In this document: positions 54,579 to 64,000 of the stretch, in pieces | Position numbering within the stretch: the stretch's first letter is position 1 | Layout of the letters: every line of letters begins with the position of its first letter | From: Salmonella enterica subsp. arizonae | GTDB taxonomy: Bacteria; Pseudomonadota; Gammaproteobacteria; Enterobacterales; Enterobacteriaceae | Assembly: GCF_008692845.1 (NCBI RefSeq) | Contig: NZ_VXJW01000001.1 | Span: 744,001 to 808,000 of the forward strand | Length of the DNA stretch: 64,000 nucleotides | Direction of reading: 5' to 3' | Program-made: the position numbers and the translations under genes | Notes under the pieces: generated by a model | The model's input: the letters and a program-made list of their open reading frames with translations, nothing else | What the model was told of the DNA's origin: nothing | Databases searched by the model: none

Positions 54579-54966
54579 CTTTTTATCTCCCCAACCCCTC
54601 ATACTTATCTGGTTATCCCCCAGTACGTGGCGCGACTATCAACGTGAATCAGGAATAACAAATTGGTAAACAAAAATTTAGTTTATGTCTGGGGAATAAA
54701 CCACTGGCGCAACATAAGCTCATACCGATCGCGTATTGACTTAAAAAATCATATTTATCAATTCATTAAATTAAATGCATGTGAGTTAACGCTACGTTTA
54801 TCGAGGATATATTCATTCTTATGCGATCATGATCACACAAACACGGTTAAGCAGTCAGGACAAAATGAAGAGGTACAAGGTGAGGGCGATGAAGATGAAA
54901 TATCATCGCTGGTGGAAGCTTAACGGTTAATATTGCCGGATGACGCGACGCCATCCGGCAATGCCA
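54579..54966. other. Upstream region of the pilus operon
   Basis: 388 bp without a convincing gene; AT-rich around 54660-54860. It should hold the pilus promoter, but I could not place -35/-10 elements with confidence. A TTG-started 86-codon plus-strand frame here has no recognisable content. A REP element closes the region next to cheW. Confidence 0.5.
54932..54961. repeat. REP element after cheW
   Basis: ATTGCCGGATGACG...GCCATCCGGCAAT palindrome directly after the cheW stop. It marks the cheW side of the pilus insertion. Confidence 0.88.
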
Positions 54967-55470
54967 TTATGCGACGTGCGACGCTGCGATATCCAGCAGC
55001 GCCATCTCTTCGCTGTTTAGCAGTTTTTCGATATTCACCAGAATCAGCATACGCTCGCCGAGCGCGCCCAGTCCCGTCAAATATTCCGTTGACAAGGTCA
55101 CGGCAAATTCTGGCGCCGGACGGATTTGTTCTGCCGTTAACGACAGTACGTCAGACACGCCGTCTACCACAATCCCGACGACGCGTTGACCCAGGTTCAG
55201 TACGATCACCACCGTATTATCGTCATACTCAACGTCGCCTGCGCAGAACTTCACGCGCAGATCGACAATAGGTACAATCACGCCACGTAGGTTAGTCACC
55301 CCTTTAATAAAGGCGGGTGTATTGGCGATGCGCGTCACCTGGTCATAGCCACGGATCTCCTGCACTTTCAGGATATCGATACCGTACTCTTCATCTCCCA
55401 GTGTAAACACCAGGAATTCCTGACCTGACGGCTCGCCGGCCAGTTTGCTTACATTACTCATACCGGTCAT
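54967..55470 (-). CDS. cheW: Chemotaxis coupling protein CheW
   Basis: 167 residues, CheW fold ([40 protein letters not shown]). It joins CheA to receptors. Last gene of motA-motB-cheA-cheW, 20 bp after cheA. Confidence 0.97.
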   Translation of the reverse strand: MTGMSNVSKLAGEPSGQEFLVFTLGDEEYGIDILKVQEIRGYDQVTRIANTPAFIKGVTNLRGVIVPIVDLRVKFCAGDVEYDDNTVVIVLNLGQRVVGIVVDGVSDVLSLTAEQIRPAPEFAVTLSTEYLTGLGALGERMLILVNIEKLLNSEEMALLDIAASHVA

Positions 55471-55490
55471 ATTATTCCCTTCTCACTCAA

Positions 55491-57515
55491 TCAGGCGGCT
55501 GTGATCGCCATACGTTGTTCGCGGTTTAACCCCTGCAATGCAGAAACATCAACAATCAGCGCGACGCTGCCATCGCCAAGGATCGTCGCGGCGGAAATAC
55601 CCGGCACCTTGCGATAGTTGCTTTCCAGGTTTTTGACCACTACCTGGTGCTGGCCTATAAGCTGATCGACCAGCAGCGCGTAACGGCGTCCCGCGCTTTG
55701 CAGGATCACGACAATTCCCTGTGTGGCTTCGGTTTTCGCCCCTTCCACGTCAAACACTTTCCACAATTCGACCAGCGGCAAATACTCGCCGCGGACTTCC
55801 AGAACCCGCTCGCCGCCCGCCAGCGGATGAAGATCTTCTTCACGCGGTTGCAGCGACTCCATCACCGCATTCAACGGCAGAATAAAAACCTCCCCCGCTA
55901 CGCGAACAGACATGCCATCAAGTATTGCCAGCGTCAGCGGCAGCAGAATACGAATCGTGGTGCCGGAGCCCTGTTTCGACTGGATCTCAACGTGACCGCC
56001 CATCTCCTGGATGTTACGTTTCACGACATCCATGCCAACGCCGCGACCAGAGACGTCCGTTACCTGCTCCGCAGTCGAAAATCCCGGCGCGAAAATCAGC
56101 ATACCCACTTCATCGTCGGTCATGTTTTCATTCACCGCCATGCCCTGCGAAATGGCCTTCGCAAGAATACGTTCACGGTTAAGCCCCGCGCCGTCATCGG
56201 TCACTTCAATACAAATATTTCCGCCCTGGTGCTCTGCCGAAAGGATCAGGTTGCCGACAACATTTTTTCCGGCTTCGAGGCGTTTTTCCGGCATTTCAAT
56301 CCCGTGGTCGAGACTGTTGCGCACCAGGTGCGTTAGCGGGTCGATAATGCGCTCGATCAAACTTTTATCAAGTTCCGTAGAACTGCCGACCAACGTCAGC
56401 TCTACCTGCTTGCCCAGTTTGCCTGCTAAATCGCGAACCAGACGAGGAAAACGGCTGAAGACATATTCCATAGGCATCATGCGAATCGACATCACCGACT
56501 CTTGCAAGTCGCGGGCGTTACGTTGTAACTGTCCCATACTGGTAATGAGATCGCCGTGGTTTACCGGGTCCAGCTCATTAGAACGCTGGGCCAACATTGA
56601 CTGGGTAATCACTAACTCGCCGACCAGGTTTATGAGCTGATCCACTTTCTCTACCGCCACGCGAATACTGGTAGACTCGCGTTCACGCGCAGGTTTTTCA
56701 CGCTCTGCGCGACCTGCATGATGTTCATGCGCCGCGCTTTTGGCGACAGGCGCAACCGCCGCCGGAGGCGCTGTCGGCGCCGCCTCAGTTTTTTCTTGCG
56801 CTTTTTCAACCGGCGCGGCGACAACTTTTTCAAAAGCGATCTGATCGGCCTCAATGACGAAACAGAGCACGGCGACAATATCATCTTCTGCGACGCTGCC
56901 ATCCAGAGTCGCCGACAGTGAATCCCCCCCCTTAACGACATCCGTCAGGGTAGCCAGATTACCCAACTCTTCTTCAAGCAGATCGACCTCACTGGCTTTC
57001 AACCGCGAAAGTACAATGCGCAGTTTACTCTCATCATGAGGCGCTTCGGTTTCGGCTACGCGTTCTTCCTGAGTAGCCGCGCTTAATGCCGCAGTTTCGA
57101 CGACCACTGGCGTGGTTTCGCCCTTCGCTTCCAGCGCCAACTGGCGTAGCGCGTTGCAGATATATTCGAAGCTTGCGGCATCCGGCTCTTCGGAGTTTTT
57201 ATAGGCGTCGAGCTGTTCCTGCATAATATCTTTCGTTTCCAAAAACAGGTTGATAATGTCGGTATTGAGCTGCATTTCACCGCGTCGGGCTGCATCCAGC
57301 AGGTTTTCCATTAAATGTGTGGTTTCCTGCAGAATGGTGAAACCGAATGTCCCTGCGCCGCCTTTAATGGAGTGCGCCGCGCGAAAAATGGCGTTCAGTT
57401 GTTCAGCGTCCGGGGATTCCGGCGCCAAATCCAGCAGATGCTGCTCCATATCTGCCAACAGCTCGTCAGCTTCATCAAAAAATGTCTGATAAAAATCGCT
57501 AATATCCATGCTCAC
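55491..57515 (-). CDS. cheA: Chemotaxis histidine kinase CheA
   Basis: 674 residues from a GTG at 57515 ([16 protein letters not shown]), with a GAGGTGA box and the E. coli start; longer frames upstream run into motB. Domains: P1 with His48 ([13 protein letters not shown]), P2 (about 160-230), a Pro/Ala-rich linker with several His, P3 dimer helix, P4 ATPase ([26 protein letters not shown]) and P5 CheW-like domain. It phosphorylates CheY and CheB. The short form would start at the internal Met of RRGEMQLN. Confidence 0.97.
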   Translation of the reverse strand: MSMDISDFYQTFFDEADELLADMEQHLLDLAPESPDAEQLNAIFRAAHSIKGGAGTFGFTILQETTHLMENLLDAARRGEMQLNTDIINLFLETKDIMQEQLDAYKNSEEPDAASFEYICNALRQLALEAKGETTPVVVETAALSAATQEERVAETEAPHDESKLRIVLSRLKASEVDLLEEELGNLATLTDVVKGGDSLSATLDGSVAEDDIVAVLCFVIEADQIAFEKVVAAPVEKAQEKTEAAPTAPPAAVAPVAKSAAHEHHAGRAEREKPARERESTSIRVAVEKVDQLINLVGELVITQSMLAQRSNELDPVNHGDLITSMGQLQRNARDLQESVMSIRMMPMEYVFSRFPRLVRDLAGKLGKQVELTLVGSSTELDKSLIERIIDPLTHLVRNSLDHGIEMPEKRLEAGKNVVGNLILSAEHQGGNICIEVTDDGAGLNRERILAKAISQGMAVNENMTDDEVGMLIFAPGFSTAEQVTDVSGRGVGMDVVKRNIQEMGGHVEIQSKQGSGTTIRILLPLTLAILDGMSVRVAGEVFILPLNAVMESLQPREEDLHPLAGGERVLEVRGEYLPLVELWKVFDVEGAKTEATQGIVVILQSAGRRYALLVDQLIGQHQVVVKNLESNYRKVPGISAATILGDGSVALIVDVSALQGLNREQRMAITAA

Positions 57516-57519
57516 GCTA

Positions 57520-58449
57520 TCACCTCGGTTCGGCTTGTGGCGATGTGGGTACGCTTGCCGGCGGGACTGCCGCAGGCTGTTGTAATACACTTACCGGCTC
57601 ATTCTGGCTTTCAGCGTTTTCATGCAAAATGGCCTGTTCCGCCTGCTTGTTTAACACCAGCAGACTTATACGGCGGTTAATGGCGTCATCGGGACCGCGA
57701 TCGCTCAACCGCATCGTGGCGGCCATGCCTACCACCCGTAATACTTTTCCGTTATCCAGCCCGCCTGCGACCAGTTCGCGACGCGAGGCATTGGCGCGAT
57801 CGGCGGATAACTCCCAGTTGCTATAGCCTTTTTCGCCATTCGCGTAGGGAAAGTCATCGGTATGGCCCGCCAGGCTAATGCGATTAGGAATACCGTTTAG
57901 CACTGGCGCAATCGCGCGTAGGATATCGCGCATATATGGCTCAACCTCGGCGCTGCCGGTTTTAAACATTGGGCGATTCTGGCTGTCGATAATCTGGATG
58001 CGCAACCCCTCCTGAACTAAATCAATCTTCAGATGCGGACGTAACGCGCGCAGTTTGGGATCGGATTCGATCAGTTGATCCAGATCGCCGCGCAGTTTAT
58101 TTAACCGACTCTGCTCCATCCGTTTTTTCAGCTCGTCAATATTCGGCTGCTTTTCCACTTCACCCTGTTGTTGGGTGTAATCATCACCGCCGCCAGGTAT
58201 CGGACTCTCGCTATTGGCAATTCGATTACCGCCCGTTACCGCAGTGGCCAACGGCGTGCGAAAATATTCGGCAAGCTGAATTAATTCTTTAGGGCTGGAG
58301 ATGGAAATCAGCCACATCACCAGAAAAAAAGCCATCATCGCCGTCATAAAATCGGCGTAGGCAATCTTCCAGGAACCGTGCGCCCCGCCGCCGTGCGGTT
58401 TGTGCTTGCGACGTTTTACGACGACAATGGGATGGGCCTGATTTTTCAT
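57520..58449 (-). CDS. motB: Flagellar stator protein MotB
   Basis: 309 residues: one membrane segment with the proton-carrying Asp33 ([21 protein letters not shown] region), a plug, and an OmpA-like peptidoglycan-binding domain ([11 protein letters not shown] ... NRRISLLVL). Four bases separate it from cheA; it overlaps motA by four. Confidence 0.97.
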   Translation of the reverse strand: MKNQAHPIVVVKRRKHKPHGGGAHGSWKIAYADFMTAMMAFFLVMWLISISSPKELIQLAEYFRTPLATAVTGGNRIANSESPIPGGGDDYTQQQGEVEKQPNIDELKKRMEQSRLNKLRGDLDQLIESDPKLRALRPHLKIDLVQEGLRIQIIDSQNRPMFKTGSAEVEPYMRDILRAIAPVLNGIPNRISLAGHTDDFPYANGEKGYSNWELSADRANASRRELVAGGLDNGKVLRVVGMAATMRLSDRGPDDAINRRISLLVLNKQAEQAILHENAESQNEPVSVLQQPAAVPPASVPTSPQAEPR

Positions 58450-59333
58450 GCTTCCTCAGTCGTCTGCTGCTGGTTTGGGTTTCTCACCGCGCGAACATGT
58501 TCTTCCAGCTCGATAAACGACGGACGTTCACTGGAATAAAGCGTTTTACGTCCAAATTCCACGGCAATCGGCGGCGCATAACCGTTCAGATTAGACAGCA
58601 ATGTAATTTTTACGCACTGCATCATTTTGGTGGTTTCGGCGCTCTTCTGGCGCAAAACGGTAGCCAACGGTGAAATAAATCCATAAGCCAGTAAAATACC
58701 GAGGAATGTTCCTACCATGGCATGGGCAATCAGCGCCCCCAATTCGGCGGCCGGGCGATCGGCTGAAGCCAGAGCGTGAACCACTCCCATTACCGCAGCT
58801 ACGATACCAAAGGCAGGCAGCGAATCCCCCACCATCGCCAGACTGTTGGCAGGGACTTCCGACTCGCTTTCATGGGTTTCAATCTCTTCATCCATCAACG
58901 CTTCAATTTCGAACGTGTTCATGTTGCCGCTGATGATCAGGCGCAGATAATCCACAATAAAATCAAGCATTACCGCATCGGCCAGAATACGCGGATAACT
59001 GGCGAAGATTTCACTCTCTTTCGGATTTTCAATATCGCGCTCAAGGGAGAACATTCCCTGCTGACGTGATTTGGCCATCAGGCGATAGAGCAGCGCCAAC
59101 AGATCCATGTACATGGTTTTCGTGTATTTCGATCGACGAAACAACAGCGGGATCGCTTTCATCGTGCCTTTGATGGCCTTCCCGTTGTTGCCGACAATAA
59201 ACGCCCCTATCCCCGCGCCGCCAATGATGACCAGTTCAGCGGGTTGATAGAGTGCCCCAAGGTGTCCACCGGTCATGACATAACCGCCGAAAACTGTACC
59301 GATAACCACCAGGTAACCCAATAAGATAAGCAC
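58446..59333 (-). CDS. motA: Flagellar stator protein MotA
   Basis: 295 residues, four membrane segments, with the cytoplasmic loop residues Arg90 and Glu98 region ([23 protein letters not shown]) and the conserved Pro173 area ([15 protein letters not shown]). First gene of the motAB-cheAW unit. I did not find an unambiguous sigma-28 promoter before it. Confidence 0.97.
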   Translation of the reverse strand: MLILLGYLVVIGTVFGGYVMTGGHLGALYQPAELVIIGGAGIGAFIVGNNGKAIKGTMKAIPLLFRRSKYTKTMYMDLLALLYRLMAKSRQQGMFSLERDIENPKESEIFASYPRILADAVMLDFIVDYLRLIISGNMNTFEIEALMDEEIETHESESEVPANSLAMVGDSLPAFGIVAAVMGVVHALASADRPAAELGALIAHAMVGTFLGILLAYGFISPLATVLRQKSAETTKMMQCVKITLLSNLNGYAPPIAVEFGRKTLYSSERPSFIELEEHVRAVRNPNQQQTTEEA

Positions 59334-59399
59334 GACATCATCCTTCCGCTGTTGACTATGACAGGATGCGCAGTCGGGCGATTAACGCGATGGTAAGGC

Positions 59400-59432
59400 A
59401 AAAAAAAGCAGCGGTAATGACTTACCGCTGCT
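59400..59432 (-). terminator. Terminator after flhC
   Basis: AGCAGCGGTAA-GTCA-TTACCGCTGCT followed by a T-run on the minus strand, 25 bp after the flhC stop, separating flhDC from motA. Confidence 0.92.
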
Positions 59433-59457
59433 GGAGTGTTTGTCCACACCGTTTCGG

Positions 59458-60036
59458 TTAAACAGCCTCTTCGATCTGTTCATCCAGCAGTTGTGGAATA
59501 ATATCGGCAGCATCCCGGGAAAGTTTACGTCTTTTTACTGCACGGGATGGCGGCTGGCATAAACTACACGCAAAGCTGCCTACTGGCTGATGCGCATGGG
59601 TGATAAAATTTCCGCCGCAGCAGTTGCAGCTTGATAATTCGAGCAGTCCGCTTTCAACAAAACGCACCAGAGTCCATGCGCGGGTCAGAGCCAACAGCGG
59701 CCCCTCAGGCGGTTGCGGACACTGCTCAAGATAAAGTCTATAAGCTTTAATTACCGCATCCACGCCGCTACACAAGCCGGTTTTAAGTAAAAACTGCCAG
59801 GCATTACAGAACATGGAAGCATGAATATTTTGCTCCCAGGTCATAAACCAGTCTGTCGAGAATGGCAGCATCCCTTTAGGCGGCGGGCTACCGCGTAACT
59901 CTTTGTACAGCTTGATGAGGCGACCACGACTGAGCTGTGTTTCGCTTTCCAGCATTTGCAGGCGAGCGCCAAGATTAATCAACTCCATCGCCAATTGGAT
60001 ATCGCGAGCTTCCTGAACTATGCTTTTTTCACTCAT
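59458..60036 (-). CDS. flhC: Flagellar master regulator subunit FlhC
   Basis: 192 residues from the ATG at 60036, two bases after the flhD stop. The zinc site is visible ([10 protein letters not shown] and FACSLCQPP, four Cys). With FlhD it forms the FlhD4C2 activator of class 2 flagellar promoters. Confidence 0.97.
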   Translation of the reverse strand: MSEKSIVQEARDIQLAMELINLGARLQMLESETQLSRGRLIKLYKELRGSPPPKGMLPFSTDWFMTWEQNIHASMFCNAWQFLLKTGLCSGVDAVIKAYRLYLEQCPQPPEGPLLALTRAWTLVRFVESGLLELSSCNCCGGNFITHAHQPVGSFACSLCQPPSRAVKRRKLSRDAADIIPQLLDEQIEEAV

Positions 60037-60038
60037 TA

Positions 60039-60389
60039 TCACGCCCTTTTCTTACGCGCCGTTTCGTCCGCTTCATTGAGTAAACGCGTTGAAAGCATGA
60101 TACCTGTGTGAATCTGCTGTAAATCGTCGACGCGCGAATCCTGAGTTAAACGGGTGATCGTCTGATGATCGTCAAACCGGAAATGACAAACCAGCTGGTT
60201 CGTCTCAGCCAGTTTGACCATCTGCGGCAGGGTCAACGCGCCCAGTGTATTTGCCATCTCTTCGTTGATACCGAGGCGGAACATCGCAGATGCTTTGTCC
60301 TGGACGATCAAACGCTGTGCAAGGAGTAAATATGACAAATTGATGTCATAAATGTGTTTTAGCAACTCGGATGTATGCATTGTTCCCAT
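60039..60389 (-). CDS. flhD: Flagellar master regulator subunit FlhD
   Basis: 116 residues (113 if MHTSELLKH is the start). Very close to E. coli FlhD; the C-terminus ([12 protein letters not shown]) differs slightly. Forms the activator with FlhC. Confidence 0.97.
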   Translation of the reverse strand: MGTMHTSELLKHIYDINLSYLLLAQRLIVQDKASAMFRLGINEEMANTLGALTLPQMVKLAETNQLVCHFRFDDHQTITRLTQDSRVDDLQQIHTGIMLSTRLLNEADETARKKRA

Positions 60390-61166
60390 CCAGAATAACC
60401 AACTTTATTTTTGTGCGGCGTAGCCGCACCCCGTGATGTCGCCGGGAAGGCCCGGTAAAAGAAGCAAAAAGGTCAAATGCATAGCAGCGCTCAGACATTG
60501 CGACGTATAGCGCAGCCTCCCGTAGGGATTCGCCTTACACGTTTACATCATTTTTTACAAATGCCTAAGATTTTTCCTAATTCGACGCAACTCTACTCGT
60601 CAGCCTCGCGACATACAACGGAGCGAGACAGCGATTTTAGAAAATATGTGATGCAAGTCACATATTTTAACTGAATACATACGATAAAACCATCAGCATG
60701 GCTTTTATTTTGTTTATTTAATAACCTAGCATTCAATTTTTCTAATCCGTACTGATGAATAGGGGCACGTCAACGCCAAATACTTTTTTGTTTCCCTATG
60801 TTAAAATAACGGTAAGGTAATAGATAACAGGCTATTATTTCTATTTTAGAAACGTTTTTATTTTACCTTTAGTAAACAGCAAGTTAAATATTAACCGTTA
60901 TTAATCAATAATACACCAGCATAAACCCAGCGAGGTAAAGCTCAAGCTCAATTAATTTAACTTTTAGCCCTAATTATTCATCCGGTTAATCAAAGCACCT
61001 TAATGACGTGTAAAAAGCGTCTTATGATATTATTCATTTCATAAGAATAATTAATGATTAATTATGATATCCTTCACATTAATGTTGTATTACCACATTG
61101 CAGAAATGAGATAAACAGAGTAAAGCTAAAGGACAACCTCATATTCTTGCAATAAAGGAGCGAGTT
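60390..61166. promoter_or_regulatory. flhDC regulatory region, shared with uspC
   Basis: 777 bp without a gene between divergent flhD and uspC. The uspC-proximal half (60650-61090) is strongly AT-rich. In Salmonella this region carries several flhDC start sites and binding sites for many regulators (CRP, HNS, RcsB and others); I did not assign individual sites. No insertion sequence is present. Confidence 0.75.
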
Positions 61167-61595
61167 ATGAGCTACACCCATATTCTTGTCGCCGTTGCCG
61201 TCACCCCGGAAAGTCACCAGCTACTGGCTAAAGCGGTCTCTATTGCCCGCCCTATTCAGGCGAAAATAAGTCTGATTACCCTCGCTTCCGATCCTGAGCT
61301 GTATAACCAGTTCGCCGCGCCCATGATGGAGGACTTACGCGCGGTTATGCATGAAGAGACTAAGAATTTTCTTGAGATGCTTGGGAAGAAAGCGGATTAT
61401 CCGATTGAACAAACCTTCATCACCTACGGTGAGTTAAGTCCGCATATTATAGATGTGTGCCGCAAACACCATGTTGATCTGGTCATTTGCGGCAACCATA
61501 ACCACAGTTTCTTTTCGCGAGCGTCCTGCTCAGCAAAAAGTGTCGTTAGCGCCAGCCAGGCAGATGTGTTGCTGGTGCCGTTAGCGGGCGATTAG
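61167..61595 (+). CDS. uspC: Universal stress protein C
   Basis: 142 residues, UspA family (YTHILVAVAVTPESHQLL; HHVDLVICGNHNH; SQADVLLVPL). AAAGGAG precedes the start. In E. coli it responds to osmotic and UV stress and scaffolds KdpD/KdpE. Convergent with otsA. Confidence 0.95.
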   Translation: MSYTHILVAVAVTPESHQLLAKAVSIARPIQAKISLITLASDPELYNQFAAPMMEDLRAVMHEETKNFLEMLGKKADYPIEQTFITYGELSPHIIDVCRKHHVDLVICGNHNHSFFSRASCSAKSVVSASQADVLLVPLAGD

Positions 61596-61612
61596 TCGCC
61601 GTTCGCGATACA

Positions 61613-64000
<2,388 letters not shown>

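Noticed and set aside
54663..54923. 86-codon plus-strand frame upstream of the pilus operon
   Set aside because: TTG start, no ribosome binding site, no family resemblance, and antisense to the expected pilus promoter region.
59334..59399. Sigma-28 promoter of motA
   Set aside because: Expected from other enterics, but no sequence here fits TAAAGTTT-N11-GCCGATAA well enough to place it by eye.

Overview
The window is chromosomal DNA from an enterobacterium, almost certainly Salmonella enterica. The backbone runs yebY-copD-copC-holE-yobB-exoX-ptrB ... ruvCAB ... argS ... flh/che/mot ... flhDC-uspC-otsAB, with proteins very close to the E. coli K-12 orthologues. Salmonella markers sit on this backbone: an SspH2-like type III effector, a second PBP2-type transpeptidase beside argS (matching PBP2-SAL as I remember it), and no tap gene between tar and cheR. 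No database search was possible; names rest on recognition of sequence and gene order.

Layout. (1) 1-1.8 kb is an accessory end: the 5' part of an SspH-family leucine-rich-repeat effector running off the left edge, then about 0.9 kb of gene-poor DNA. The backbone resumes at the overlapping small RNAs SdsR/RyeA. (2) 2-10.6 kb holds copper genes, holE, exoX, ptrB, yebEFG and purT, with a LexA box before yebG and a PurR box before purT. (3) 10.7-17.7 kb is central carbon metabolism: eda-edd, zwf, the regulator hexR and pykA, with a perfect HexR palindrome before zwf. (4) 17.7-22.7 kb is envelope and zinc: lpxM, mepM and the divergent znuA/znuCB with a Zur box. (5) 22.8-28.1 kb is DNA repair and translation: ruvAB, ruvC, yebC, nudB, aspS. 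(6) 28.5-35.6 kb is yecD, yecE, yecN, the tRNA wobble genes cmoAB, cutC with the sigma-E small RNA MicL in its 3' part, yecM and argS. (7) 35.8-40.4 kb is an accessory block between argS and flhE: the PBP2 paralogue and a rhiN/rhiT-like pair for unsaturated rhamnogalacturonide use.

(8) 40.7-60.4 kb is the flagellar and chemotaxis region, all on the minus strand: flhDC, then motAB-cheAW, then tar-cheRBYZ, then flhBAE. Between cheW and tar sits a complete five-gene chaperone-usher pilus operon of the archaic (sigma, Csu-like) type: two SCPU pilins, a chaperone, an usher and a two-domain tip protein. It ends 25 bp before the -35 element of an intact sigma-28 promoter for tar, so it lies exactly at the joint between the two chemotaxis transcription units. 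This is the most notable accessory element in the window. (9) 61.2-64 kb holds uspC and the trehalose genes otsAB.

I saw no CRISPR array, rRNA, tRNA or intact insertion sequence.
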